A stretch of 64,000 nucleotides of DNA, taken from NCBI GenBank assembly GCA_947561715.1, contig OX387199.1, forward strand, positions 16,125,001-16,189,000, read 5' to 3'. Shown piece after piece: positions 1 to 13,036 of this stretch (position 1 is its first letter; the number at the start of each line of letters is the position of its first letter). The notes under the pieces were generated by a model. The model saw only the letters and a list, made by a program, of their open reading frames with translations, was not told the DNA's origin and ran no database searches. The DNA is from Ascidia mentula (Eukaryota > Chordata > Ascidiacea > Phlebobranchia > Ascidiidae). The position numbers and the translations under genes were made by a program.

Positions 1-256
1 GGTCCTCGCATCAGGTATGTATTGTGATGCGGAAAGGTATAAAAATAAATTGCTTTTGAGCTTGAAATATTTTCGACAAAAAGTAACATTTCTTGTCAGT
101 TAAACTGTCAAAATAAAACTGCCTAACTTTTTATTTGCAATTTTTTCGAAAAAAGGTATATTTCAAACTGAGACGCACAATGTTTCATGCAATTGCCATG
201 CAATATTGTAGAAAGTTGTCAATCTTGCAGTAAGTTAAAATACACATAAATTACAG

Positions 257-2611
257 GTGTATGTCTGCTGGTGGCTCAAACTGACTACTCGGTAAAAATT
301 CGAAGTCATTTTGCTGGTGAAGACTTTCACTTCGGCCACAGTTTCAACATTGCTTGGGCAGCAACAATATTCGGTGTTTTAGGCGGTTTTTGGGCAGTCT
401 GGGTTCTAGTTGGTATGTTTTAGAAATGTTGGTCTTAGCAATAAAAAACGTATAGAGGTTGGATTTTGGATATTTTGTGTTACAGTTATTGTACGGAAAC
501 GGTTCGGACTTCCAGAAAGAGGAAACAAGGTAAGTAAATGCATTGCATTGCAAAATATCATTTCCAAAAATGTCATGGTATAAACAACAAGTGTAAAATG
601 AACGATAAAGGTGGTCGGAAAAACTAAAAAAACGTTGCATGAATTTCATGGTTGTGCATGTTAAGCCCTCACAAAAAAATAATTGGACCCACTTTTAGTT
701 TCGGACGTCGTTTATTAAAGAAACGGAAATCTCGCTAACTGACACAAAACTTGTGGTTTCTTCTTGTGTATTTTACCCATTACAATTTTTCAAAAAATAT
801 AACGTTTTTTGCGTTTTTCATTTCTTATTAAACACTAGCGCAAAAGTAGAATTAAAGGTCCTCGTGTTTTTAGGACCGATCTGGAGTAATTCAAACTGTT
901 AGCAGTGCTGCACCAGGAAGTCCGTTAGAGGGACACTTTGGATTTTTAACCCCCAAGAAGGCTACGATAAAGGTAAACAAAGCAGCTTCGTGTCACAGCG
1001 TTCTCATTTGTAATCCTAATAAAAATATAGCATAAATATCCAGTGATTCAACATGACATGTGGATTATTGTGTTTTAAATAAGCTTTATCAATCTTTCAG
1101 CACTCAAGATTTAGGATTCCAAGTGAATCGCAAACAGAAGGTCAACAATCGTTAAACACAAGTCCAAAGCAGGCATCAAAGGAACCTCATCAAATTTCGG
1201 AGATTGTAATCACAAAAACACAAGTAAGTTTGGTATTAAGAATTTGATAGCAATGTAGTTAAATTTGTAAATAAATTTTTCGTAGCTAATTTTGTTTTTT
1301 TCTCAGGAGCATGGCCTGTTGACAAGTTACAAACCAAAATCGGTGGATTCGACGCCAACCTCGCCAGTAGCCAGAAGACGCTCGAAATCAGATGCTGTGA
1401 GTTCTTTTGAATGTATTTTACCTAAACAGACAACGTACTCAGCACTTCCTTAAATAGGACAAGCCGCAGGTCACTATCTGCAGGCATGGGTTAGATCACT
1501 TTTAAACAAATGAAATCATGTATTTTTATCTTGAATGATCAACGTAAATTCTCGGGAAATATTTTAAACACATGATCACCAACAAAACAATGAATGCTAC
1601 TAAACCAGGCGTCATGTCAGTTGACTTACGTAAAGTGTGTTCATCGCAACGCTATTAAATGCAAATAAAATTCTTGTCCAACATACGTGCCAAGAAATGA
1701 CATGGTTTGCTTTATTTGTAGACACCTGTTATACGCGGGATACTAAAACCCCAGCAGTCAGAAACTTCTACTTCAAATGAACCACTCGACGACACAAATG
1801 TTGGGGATTCCAGAAGTTATTCACCTGGGGTATAATATTATCCTAGTAGTAGCCTAAAGAGCTTCCTGATTTTACGTCCATATGGCCCGAACTAAAATAT
1901 ATTTTTATTATTATACGGTGTATGGCCTATATACTGCATGGAAAGATCAACTAAACAACACCGTAAGAAAGTAGGACCAACACTTATAATATCCCGAGAA
2001 CTTCGATAGTCGTAACACCATAGAAAAAAATTGCTGAAAATGCAGTCTTTATAGGCAAATGTCAAACCTTTGTCGTTTTCAGGATTTTAGCCGCCTGAAT
2101 TCGCAGCAGGATTTAAAAAGCATGTCAGGTGAACTAAAGACGAAACAACCCGAGAAACCACCCCGCACTCCAGCGGGAGATAACAACTTTCATATAAACA
2201 TCGAACCTCTGGCTCAGAGAAGAAGGTATTCGCAAGAATCAAAGCAAAGCAGTTCTCGGAAGGGCGGTAGCGTCAAAAAAGGCCAGGACAATGGAAAGGT
2301 AAACCAACACCCTTTCAATTACTCGTGCGTACGGATTGTTTAAACCAGTTTATTTTGTTGTCATTTCCATGATCCATATAAGAACTTCACATTTCAAAGT
2401 AAAAAATAGTAAGTAAAGTTGCATTTTACGTAATCTTTTGCGATAGAACCAGAAACCTCACACTCTACGAGTGCTGGCGATGCCACGCCAGGTTGGACGT
2501 CATCGTACACGTCACGCGAAACACCACACTACCACCAAAAAGTACGCAACCGTTACGATGACCGACAAAGGAATGAAAGTTAAAACTGTGGAAGTGAAGC
2601 AAAGTGCATGA
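257..2611 (+). CDS. PMP22/claudin-superfamily membrane protein, 3' part
   Basis: Partial gene; earlier exons lie left of the window. Exons 257-412, 486-529, 874-972, 1101-1223, 1307-1396, 1722-1829, 2083-2298 and 2447-2611 all have GT-AG borders and consistent phases, giving about 332 residues to a TGA. The first exon encodes a loop ending FHFGHSFNIAW, then a hydrophobic helix and, across the next junction, a basic VRKRFG stop-transfer. This G-x-S-x3-AW...G...RKR pattern is that of transmembrane helix 4 in the PMP22/EMP/claudin/CACNG superfamily. The remaining ~270 residues are a polar Ser/Pro/Arg-rich cytoplasmic tail with no recognised domain. Subfamily cannot be fixed without helices 1-3. 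The last exon is open in two frames; splice phase selects the one ending VEVKQSA. It converges on the minus-strand gene at 3132. Confidence 0.75.
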
Positions 2612-3131
2612 CATTTGTGTAAATTGATATTGGAGAGTGCTTTTCCACACGAATTCAAGCAATCGTTTTCTCAGATAATCTTTCGAATTCCATTTTTTTT
2701 CAAACAATGATCGCGACCCAAATGTTGGATAGTAAGTAATTTTTTGTAAACTTTTGTTCAAAGTTTGTACTGAAACGGTTGATTCATGTTATAACAACGA
2801 AAGTGATTAAGTTTGTTTGTGCGTGCTTATTGAAAAATAACGAAGGTCAGGACATAATTTATCCCATACAGTTGAAAAAAGAGTCATTTCCAAACGTTTG
2901 ATCGTAAATTTACTAAACTTTTTTAAACTTTGCTGCAGGTATGCATAAGTACAACAGCAGGCAAAGTTTGAGTCAAATTTATTATTGCGTAACCTATACA
3001 TACATGCGTACACCGTATAGCCCAGAAAAAAGTTACACCATATTAAATGTATAAAATTGGAAGATAGCGATATTAACTTTACTAGTATAACAATGTATAT
3101 TCAGATCTGGTTTCAAAAATCACACTTAATA
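2612..3131. other. Intergenic region between convergent genes
   Basis: 3' flanks of the PMP22-like gene (plus) and the Ly6-sushi-VWFA copy A (minus). No coding signal seen. The segment around 2955-2990 recurs at about 8695-8740, so it belongs to the duplicated unit that also carries copy B. Confidence 0.5.
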
Positions 3132-6100
3132 TTAACCTCGTGTCGGGTGATCATGGAGCACGTGATCACAAGGATTCTTGCAAAAATGCTTCATCATATC
3201 CGCCACCTGTGCTTCGGTAACACCACCAAGACCTTCGTCCAGCATGAAAATATGTTCTGGTGCGCCAGTTATTTCTAGCAGTTGGTCGTAGTCAAATTTG
3301 TAGCCGTCGACTTGGATTGCAATGAAGTAAACCTAAAATTAAAGACCATAAGGTTTAAGCTAAAAACCGTACGTCAACTATAAACACATGGTCATCTATT
3401 GACGAACTACAATTGTAAACGACAACTCTAATAATTTAATGAGTTTTGTCGTTGAATTAGGATCAGCCTGGCCACTTATAAACAGGATGGAGATACCAGG
3501 ACGACAGGCTATCGTTGGTGTGGTATTTGAAGTCAGTTAACCATTATATGTCCTTACGTCTAAAGTAATTTTGACAGGTACGATACACCACGTTAGTTCT
3601 TATATTGCATGAATACCAGGTAGTTACGCCTCCTTGCTTCGTTGGCTGGCCCAACTACGTCATCGTCTGGCATTCTGTCACTCATCAAAGTGATGGTTTT
3701 TTGCACCCTATCGTCTCTCATACCAGCTTCTGGCGTCAGTAAGTTCTCCAACGCGTATAGAACCGCGGCACCCATGTTTACCGGACCTGCAAAATCGAAA
3801 ATAAGTTAAGGTTACGCATTACGATTTACTTTGTGAAACAAAAATTGAAAACCCTGATGAAGTCTGGCCGTATGGCAAACGAAACGTCGGAAGAATACAG
3901 TACATTAATTTTATGCCAGAAGATCAGTCTACTTTAAATTGTAATATGCCTGGCAGCAACAGAAGTCCAAAAATTGAAAACTCTCAACCAAATCGTTCCG
4001 CAACACAAAGCTTTACAAAACGTTTGAAAAACCTAAATTGGTAAAAAAAATGTAAGGAATATATAGCTGTAATGTCTCCCACCTTCATTAATGAGTTCAA
4101 TTCGTTCTCTCATAAGTTCTCCAAGTCTGGTGCCATCTGCTCCGTAATCATTGAACTTAACTATACTTGATATAATTGGTTGGCCGCTGAAATACATCAC
4201 CGATGTTTTCATGGCGTCTTCCGCAATAGCACCACTGGAAAAAATGTCAAAATATTTTCAAAAATGTACCACCTTTGATATGGGATAACATGGTTCACTA
4301 ATATCGCGGCGCGGCAGTTAAGATGTTACGGACAATAAAGCTCCCCAGTATGTAATAATTCGTTCCGCCACCACTGTGTCACTGCAATAGGTGTATTGTG
4401 ACGTAACAACCTTCGTATATCTTTCCTCTTGTTAAAGGCTTTCCTTTGTCTCAGAGACTTAGTACCGGTATGTATTGTAAAGTGGACAATTTTCGTAATT
4501 TCCAGTGATATATGTGTACAGTAGAGTGTAGGTTGATGCGAGGTATTGCAAATGTAGCCGAATCGCAAATCCGTTATAATGATATGCGATGCCAATCTGC
4601 TTACAATAAGGTCTAACACATAACAAAATCACTTACGAGAACAAATTTGAAACAACCTTGGATGTCTGGACGTGATTGTAATTAAAGTACATGTCAAATT
4701 CCGACCAACCTTATTCTATCAGTTGGAGAACCGAAAGGTTGAATATGACAAGTGTAAATTTGCCCAAGGCTGCGGTGTTCCAAAACCACTTACAACCTAT
4801 ATTTGCTCCATGCATGTGAATTAGTGTCAAGTATCATGTCAAGTTATTCATGTACAAGTTTCAAAAATTGCCCTGGCACATTTTCAATGATCCGTACATT
4901 CAAAGCTTATAGCTAGTACACGTACATTTGGGGTGCGGAGGTCGCACTCAACAGTTCTTCCTCGGCTTTCGAGCTTGCGAAATGCATTAAAATGACGTCG
5001 TCGAATAGAAAGTAAGGGGGACATGGTCCTGAAAAACAGACGAAAAACAAATGCAATTTAATCTGGATTGTGGTTTGTACAAATAATAATCGTACCATTG
5101 CCCAGTTGTGTTACAGCCGAAACCCATTACTTTGCAAAAGTGATAGAAGCATGCATAAATATTTCATAGCCTTACTTGCACAACAAGGCTCCTCGTGGGC
5201 CCAAGTGCCGTTTCCTTGACAGACATTCGTGTTGCGCTTAGGGGGCCACACGTCATAGTCTGTGGAAGTGCACTGATATTCGCACACGGCTCCAGCCTTG
5301 TTTTCGTTGTAACACTCGACCCTTCCGTGTGGTAATGTTTGTGACAAGGCCGGGCAGTCGTTTACTGAAAAAATAAAACGTAATGAGCACTTCGCCTCTA
5401 TTGTTGCTTGGTGAATGAAAGTAAAAGGTTAGGTAAAAAGGTATTTACTTTTCTAATATTTCTGCATTTAAAACTACCGTTCCCTAGTTATAAAAAGTAC
5501 TCCAAGTTGACAAATGTTACGCAAAAAATAATGATAAAAGTAAGTGTATTTGTTTGAAGTTTATTATTAAGATTGTGTCGCTTTCATATCTATCAATAAT
5601 AAATGAACAAAATCTTTGTTTTGGCATCGAAAGGTAAAATGTCTTCAAGTAAAGTTAAAGAAGATTGAAAGCATCAAATGTAAAGTATTTACGTGGCTGC
5701 GTTGACTGGAAGAAATCAACACAAACAGGCCTCCCAGCATTGCACAAATCCTGGTCACAGCAACATGTGCAAAACGAGTTAATTTGATCAGAGTTGCATT
5801 GACTCGATCGACCTGAGTTACGATTATTCTGCAAAGTCAGATAAAAACTACGTCACAAATCAACCATTATTAGGAAATCACTTGTAAGAACGAAAAAGGC
5901 CTCGCCTGCATTTGGTTATTGTTGCATGCATTTTCCTGTTTACAACCCTTGGTGACGGTCATATGATCGCCGGAACGTCTCACGACTGTTTCACATGTTT
6001 CCTGAAACGTGATGAAATGTGCGTTTAATTTATGTATGCAAAGCATCGTAAAGCACTTACTTAGTAACATACAAACCCCAGAAACACAAAAGTATTTCGC

Positions 6101-6334
6101 AGTAAACCAACGCTTACCTCAATTTGGAGGCATTCCCTAACAAACCCGTTCACATCACATTCTTCGAAGCTCGCAGCATCTTTGCACGTCATACATTTAA
6201 GCGCTAAAACCAAATAAATTTATTATTCACTTTAGTCATGTGCTTGTCTTTCATATTGTAATGATACTGAGGAAAAACTTACCCTCCGTTGAGGAAAGGC
6301 ACAAAATTAACACCGCAAAAAATGCCCCTGTCAT
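3132..6334 (-). CDS. Secreted Ly6/uPAR-sushi-VWFA protein, copy A
   Basis: Nine exons in minus order: 6334-6283, 6203-6118, 6001-5882, 5828-5693, 5364-5176, 5028-4926, 4234-4083, 3786-3617, 3332-3132. Phases close exactly, giving 402 residues and a TAA stop. Residues 1-18 are a signal peptide (MTGAFFAVLILCLSSTEG). About 20-115 form a Ly6/uPAR-type domain: CxTC near the start, a GCKQENAC stretch, and the terminal CCCDQDLCNAG. About 133-192 form a sushi/CCP domain (DCPAL...GRVECY...CEYQC...CQGNGTW...CC). About 197-395 form a VWFA fold (YFLFDDVILMHF, SVMYFSGQP, GMRDDRVQKTITLMSDR, VYFIAIQVDGY, PEHIFML). The metal-site DxSxS is absent (MHFASSK), so metal binding is doubtful. No GPI tail or C-terminal helix, hence probably secreted. 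Ligand unknown; a role in extracellular recognition is inference. Confidence 0.85.
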
Positions 6335-8335
6335 TTTGCTCTTGCTGCTTCGAACAGATGCTGACCTATGTGCAAGCTTTTGCAGGCAACCTCGTGATAA
6401 CCATCTGACTTTGATAGCATTTGGTAGCCTGGGGGAGGGGCAACATGGCAATTTAGGCATGTAAATAAAGGTCACCATTTTACGTCGTGGCGATGACGTA
6501 TGGAGGGTATGTCGGGTCCGAAGTAAAAAATGCCTGAAATATTATCGTTGTTATGGATGCTGGAAGTCATTCAACAGGTAGGGATGATCAGTGTAGGTCC
6601 TTGTCTTGCTGGGTCAGTGTATGGGATCTATTGTTCGTATGCTGGTATAATTGGATGAAATGCTGTGATTGGTATTTTTTATAGAGTGCTTCTGGCGTAC
6701 TTACACGGTTAAAACGTCATGGTTTCATGGTTACTAATTTCCATAACAAAAATGAATAATGATGTGCGTTAATGCCGACCAAACTTGTGCTACAGATGTT
6801 GCAAGCTTGAGAATTACTGTGGCCGTACATAGGCCAACTCGAGTAACAATTAGGTTTATTTTGGCTTACAGCACGATAAATGGTTAATCAAGTGCAATAT
6901 GGCAGTTTATACGCTTGTTTGAACTAGCGGGCACAGAAACATTCTCCATTTCAGTTTAAATTTTAAAATACAAAATAGTTTTTAAATGTATATATCGGTT
7001 ACTGTGCTGTTTTTTTTTACCAAACAAGATACTGCGTGGACCAAATAAGTTTGTCATGATTTAATCGAATCGATATGTCATTGTTTTTAACAGAACAAAC
7101 TCCACTATGGCACTGAGTACCGTAAGTCAGTTCTTTTTATCTTTTAAAAGACGATCCGACTTTTTCCTGGCATGAAAGTTTCACCCGCACAACGCTGCCA
7201 AACGAATCAAACTGTTTAAAGAACCCAACCATAATTTGAATACTGGCAAACAGATAAACAACACTAGAACGGATAAAATAAGTCGTATAAAAGAACATTA
7301 GCACACAAAATAGCTAAACCCGTTATTCTTCAGCTGCAATCTTTGCAAAGGAATCTTTAGTTTTGGGGAAATTATGAATTGCATTACAGACAGAATTTTT
7401 TAACTGCAATTTAATACGAAACCGCACAATAAACGCTATAGGCGATATATGGAGTTGTAATTGGGCCCAACACTTTTAATTGAAACCAGAAAATACGAGC
7501 ACTAACTAACATTTTGCCTATACTTTCACAAGTAGTGCATAAGAAAATGCCAATGTGCTTATTTTTAGGAATGGCGTGCATTGTTTTTTCTTAGTTTTCG
7601 TTTCTTCGATGTTTCAGGGGTGCTCAAGTACACCTTGAATATGTTTTTTGCACCTTTTTTCAGAGCAGCGCTTCAATGTGCGCTGACTAGACACAAACGC
7701 TTGCATCTTTATTTTATAAAATGATTAATTGTATTCGCCAAGCATAGTTTTTTTTATCACTGGAAGGTCGTACGATATCAAAAGTTGCAAAAATTCAATT
7801 ATAATCCGAATTCAATGAAAATGACATTAATTTTATTTTAATATTTCATTTTCTGTCGTGAACCAAAAATTATCCGAGACTTTGAAGTTTCCACGTTCCA
7901 GTAGACTGAAAAATCTTTTGTGTAGTTTTTACATTTTTTGAGGTTTTTGTGGCGTTTTGATTGCATTGAACAACGCTGCTGAGAGTAGCGAGATACAAAC
8001 AAGAATTGGCAGTTATGCGGCCCAAAATTATTGCCGCCCATTTAAATAAGAACTCTCATACTGCTCATACAAAAAAGGGCTTTTGAGACAGTCATTATTA
8101 ATTTGTCATGCTCTCGTCTAATATAACATGAGGCGTGTTTGGAGAATGGCTTGAGGCCGCCAGTTTGCCACCTTTGCAGTACATGTTTAAAACTGCCCAA
8201 CTAAACCATTCAAAGACTACTTTCGTTTCAAATGATCACTGCGTTTTATAACGCAACTTTACACAGCTCAAGATCGCCTGAAAAGGTGTAACCACGATTT
8301 TTTGCATGTTAACTGTATTTCCAATCTTAATATAT
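6335..8335. other. Spacer of the duplicated unit (decayed LCA5-side sequence)
   Basis: No gene supported. 6540-6900 resembles 12100-12420 (5' flank of copy B), and 6985-7110 resembles 14685-14760 inside an LCA5 intron. This stretch is therefore the left-hand duplicate of the DNA now between copy B and LCA5. The 7150-8140 part shows nothing I can assign. Confidence 0.5.
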
Positions 8336-8483
8336 TTGGGCTTCCTTATAAGTTGAACGCCAGGTGAAGGAGCATAACTGCCAAGTGATGTCTTCCGGGA
8401 AATTTTCTTGGTTTTTTTTTCCCCGTCAAGTGATGTTGGAACGCCTATGTATGAATTTTTCACCTTCGTGACAAAGCTCGTTT
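8336..8483 (-). pseudogene. Fossil copy of LCA5 exon 13
   Basis: The minus strand reads VKNSYIGVPTSLDGEKK...LGSYAPSPGVQLIRKPK, matching the LCA5 exon at 15107-15275 (VENLHMGVPSTHDGEKK...FGGYAPSLGVQPKRKPK). No other LCA5 exon is visible nearby, so it is a dead fragment. It lies left of a fossil of the PMP22-like gene, which makes it one side of an old duplication junction. Confidence 0.8.
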
Positions 8484-8516
8484 TTTTTCTAAGAGGCATG
8501 AACTGATGACAAGACA

Positions 8517-8640
8517 CAGACCATAATTGGTGGATTCGACACCAACCTCGCCAGTAATCAGACGACCGAAATCTCTTATGAATGCTTTTACCTTCATACA
8601 AATGAAATTCTTGTCATACCAGGAAATAACATGGCTTGTG
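8517..8640 (+). pseudogene. Fossil of the PMP22-like gene (exon plus intron)
   Basis: 8527-8573 closely matches 1340-1388, inside the exon at 1307-1396 (GGTGGATTCGAC, ACCAACCTCGCCAGTA and the CGAAATC end). The next ~60 bp match the following intron near 1665-1710 (TTCTTGTC, then ACATGG-TTG). The final three exons of that gene are missing here, so this copy is non-functional. Confidence 0.75.
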
Positions 8641-8867
8641 TTATGTATTTTTTAGATCGTAATTTTTAATTTACTATGCCATAGGCACGTTTAACTTAAG
8701 AAGGCAAAGTTTGAGTTAAATTTATTATTGCGTAAGTCATTTCGTTGGGACGATATTCGAGAAAGCGTTTCAAGCATGCTGATAAATGTATAAAACTAGC
8801 AGGTATAGTGACATTTACTCGACTAATGTAACCGTATATACACAAATGGTCCAGGTCACAATCAATT

Positions 8868-11800
8868 TTATCCTTGTGGCGGGTGGTCATGGAGCACGTG
8901 ATCACAAGGACTTTGACAAAAATGCTCCATCATATCCGCCACCTGTGCTTCGGTAACACCACCAAGACCTTCGTCCAGCATGAAAATGTGTTCTGGTGCG
9001 CCAGTTATTTCTTGCAGTTGGTCGTAGTCAAATTTGTAGCCGTCGACTTGGATTGCAATGAAGTAAACCTTAAATTCAAGAATATAAGGTTTAAGCGAAA
9101 AACCGTACGTCAACTATAAACACATGGTCATCTAATGACGAACTACAATTGTAAACGACAACTCTAATAATTTAATGAGTTTGGGTATTTAAAAAAGATC
9201 AGTTTGGCTACTATCACTGTTAGGGCAATGATCGTCAGTCTATCGTTGACTGTTGTGGTTTGTATCCACACACAATACTAAAAGTCATTATTTAATCATT
9301 ATGCGTCATATCTAAGAACAGAGTATTTTGACAGTTACCACACACACCACGTTAGTTCTTTATATAGTCGCATTCTAACATTCACGAGCAGCACTTAAAT
9401 ATTTTCACGAAAAATCCACGTGCAACAGTTATATGAACAATGTTACATCTCGTAGGGCAAAATATTGTATGAATACCAGATAGTTACGCCTCCTTGCTTC
9501 ATTGGCTGGCCCAACTACGTCATCGTCGGGCATTCTGTCGCTCAGCAAAGTGATGGTTTTTTGCACCCTGTCGTCTCTCATACCAGCTTCTGGCGTCAAT
9601 AAGTTCTCCAACGCGTATAGAACCGCGGCACCCATGTTTACTGGTCCTGCAAAATCGCGATAAAGTTTAGGCTAGGTGAAAATTTTACCCTTTTACTAAA
9701 ATCGTTTCGCATCACAAGGATCGAATAATTTAAACTCAAAAAGGTATTGAAGAAATATATGACAGTAATTTCCCCACCTTCATTAACAAGTTTTACTCGT
9801 TCTCGCATAAGTTCTCCTCGTCTTGTGATATTTGCTCCGTAATCATTGAACTTAACTATGCTTGATACGATTGGTTGCCCGCTGAAGTACATCACCGATG
9901 TTTTCATGGCGTCTTCCGCGATAACACCTCTGGAAAAAGGTCAAAAATTTTTTTGCAAATAAACCACTTTTGATGGTGAAATCATATGGTTTACTGACAT
10001 CACAGTCCATGTCTTACTTTCCCGCCATCACAGGAGGTGCCCCGCAATCGGGCATTGTGATGTAACAACCGCGCAATATTTGCTTTTGCTTAAAATTCTG
10101 AACGAAAGCGAAGTCTACTAGTTGAAGAACTGAATGTTGGAATTAGCCAAGTGCTTGAATTCAAGGCATTGCAGCCAGACTGGATTAGGCACCTTCTTAG
10201 TGAGATTGCTTAGTTTATTTAATTCAATGCTGCTCTTGCTGTTTGACCCTAAATTGCCCAAAGACTGTTTTTTGAAAAATACTTACAACCCGAGTTGGTG
10301 TCGTGCATCTGAACAAGTGTCAAGTAACAGAGGTAGTTATTCATGTACGTCACAAGTTTCAAGAATTAGCCTTACACATTTACACAGGACCGTGCATTTA
10401 GAGTTTATAACATAGTGCACATACATTTGTGGTCCGGAGGTTATTTCCAATAGTTGTTCCTCGGCTTTCGAGCTTGCGAAATGCATTAAAATGACGTCGT
10501 CGAATAGAAAGTAAGGGGGACATGGCCCTGAAAAATGGACAAAAAACAAAAACATTAATCTGGTTTAGGGACAAAAATTAAAGCCTAATACTTTGAAATA
10601 AATATTTAGTAAATATCAACTAACAAATAAATTATAGGCATAACCATTGCCCAAGTGTGTAGCAACCAAAACCCATTACAAAAGTGATAAAAGCATGCAT
10701 GGATATTTTGTAGCCTTACTTGCACAACAAGGCTCCTCGTGGGCCCAAGTGCTGTTCCCTTGACAGACATTCGTGTTGCGCTTAGGGGGCCACACGTCAT
10801 AGTCTGTGGAAGTGCACTGATATTCGCACACAGCTCCAGCCTTGTTTTCGTTGTAACACTCGACCCTTCCGTGTGGTAATGTTTGTGACAAGGCCGGGCA
10901 GTCGTTTACTGCAGAAAATGAAAAGTAATTAGCACTACGGGTCTATTGCTGCTTGGTGAATGAAAGTAAAATGTTTTGTAAAAAGGAATGTACTTTTCAA
11001 GTATTTCTACGTTTAAAACTACCGTTCCCTAGTTATAAAAAGTACTCCAAGTTGACAAATGTTACGCAAAAAATAATGATAAAAGGAAAGACCAAGTGTG
11101 TTTGTTTAAAGTTTATTATCTTAGTTAAGAAACTGAATTGTTACTAATATTGAATTGAACAGTAATTTTCGCAGCTATCAATAATAAATGAGCATTTTCT
11201 TTCGAAAATCGCCATCGAAAGGTAAAATGTCTACATTGTGAATAAATAATTAAGGAAGAATGAAAGCAGCAAATGAAAAATATTTACGTGGCTGCGTTGA
11301 CTGGTAAAAATCAATACAAACCGGCCTCCCAGCATTGCACAAATCCTGGTCACAGCAACATGTGCAAAACGAGTTAATTTGATCAGAGTTGCATTGACTC
11401 GACCGACCTGATATACGACTATTCTGCAAAGTCAGATGAAAACTACGTCACAAATCAACCATTGTTAAGAAATCACTTGTAAGAACGAAAAAGGCCTTGT
11501 CTGCATTTGGTTATTGTTGCATGCATTTTCCTGCTTACAACCCTTAGTGACGGTCATATGATCGCCGGAACGTCTCACGACTGTTTCACATGTTTCCTGA
11601 AAAGTGATGAAAAATGCATTTAATTTGTGTATGCAAAGAATGGTAAAGCACGTACTTACTTGGAGACAAACCCAAGAAACACAAATAGAGTATTTCGCAG
11701 TAAACCAACGCTTACCTCGTTTTGGAGGCATTCCCTAACAAACCCGTTCACGTCACATTCTTCGAAGCTCGCAGCATCTTTGCACGTCATACATTTAAGC

Positions 11801-11932
11801 GCTACAACCAAATAAATTTTTTATGCACATTTGTCATGTGCTTATCTTTCATATTGTAATGATATCGATGAAAAACTTACCCTCCGTCGAGGAAAGGCAC
11901 AAAATCAGCACCGCAAAAAATGTCCCTGTCAT
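8868..11932 (-). CDS. Secreted Ly6/uPAR-sushi-VWFA protein, copy B
   Basis: Nine exons in minus order: 11932-11881, 11801-11716, 11596-11477, 11423-11288, 10908-10720, 10527-10425, 9929-9778, 9646-9477, 9068-8868. Every exon has exactly the length of its partner in copy A (52, 86, 120, 136, 189, 103, 152, 170, 201 bp), giving 402 residues. Domain order matches: signal peptide, Ly6/uPAR, sushi, degenerate VWFA. Differences are mostly substitutions, for example NITRRGEL for DGTRLGEL in the VWFA domain and the C-terminus HDHPPQG for HDHPTRG. Retention of all frames and splice sites suggests both copies are under selection. The copies lie about 5.6 kb apart. Confidence 0.85.
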
Positions 11933-12833
11933 TTTGTGCAGATGCGCAAGCCTTTACAGGAAACCTCTGATGTAAAACATTTAACTTTATCAGCATTTTG
12001 GCAGTAGCCTGGGGGAAGGACAAGGATAATAGGTGTGACATGCAAGGGTCAGCGCGTTTCGTCCTGATGGACGTAGGTAAAATATGTCGTTTCGGAAAAT
12101 TTTTTTTATCCTAGTTATGGATGCTGGAATACATTCAACATGTAGAATAATCGGTGCAGGTTCTTGACTTGATGAGTCAGCATAGGCCCTGGTCGTATGC
12201 TGGTTGAAATTAAATGAGATTCTGTCATTGCGGTGTTTCGTGTGTTTTGTGCGTACTTGCACGGTCTCAACTAATTTCCGCAGCAAAAATTAACAATAAC
12301 GTCCATCCAAACTGGTGCTACAGATGTTGCAAGCTACTAAATTGCTGACGATGTGTATAGACCTACTCAAGAAACAATTGAGTTTTTTTTGGCATGCAGT
12401 ATGATGATCAATTTTACTGTTTCAGACTGCAGAAATTGAATGTCTTGAGGGCAGGACATTTTGTACTGGCGGGCATTTTGGCCCGCTTTTTTCTCAATTT
12501 CCTCCAATAAATAATTTTAATTAAAATCTCTGGCTTTTTGGGGCTCAAACCCTGTTAGTGCTGCGCGGGTCTTCTTTGGGTACATTTAGACCAGACATGG
12601 AAACACCCAATCTGACCCGTTGGATATTTCAATGCGGTTTTCCAGGAGCTGGTATAAACATTGTTCGTACTGCAGTTTTATAAAGGCTACTTTCTTTGTT
12701 TTGCAAACTTTTGGCATTTTTTGTCCGTAGCTAGCAGTGCTTTTCTGCTAATTTAACACTGAACACTTTTTCTTCGCTCAACAGTTATTGCAGAAACGGC
12801 CGCGTAATGTATACGTTGACCATTCAACTAAAT

Positions 12834-12960
12834 CAGTGATTCCCAACCTTTTTGTGGTTGCGTACCACTTGGAGGTAAACAATTTCGACGCGTACCACCT
12901 AGTTGAGCGTTACAAAATAACCTAGGGGATGAAGTAACCAACACTTTGATATCACTTACG
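12834..12960 (+). mobile_element. Half copy of a hAT-like MITE
   Basis: CAGTGATTCCCAACC, TTTTTGTGGTTGCGTACCAC and GGTAAACAATTTCGACG follow one another here. The same series occurs inverted at the right end of the complete MITE at 15379-15550. The second terminus is not visible, so the copy seems truncated. Confidence 0.6.
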
Positions 12961-13036
12961 ATTTTTTAAATTTGAACTAGATCACCAAATTACGGAAATG
13001 TGCTCGCGTAACACCTGCAGGGAAACACTAAACTAA

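Noticed and set aside
12440..12500. Hairpin plus T-run (GCGGGC...GCCCGC then T-rich) like a bacterial terminator
   Set aside because: The window is clearly eukaryotic nuclear DNA with spliceosomal introns; the resemblance is coincidental.
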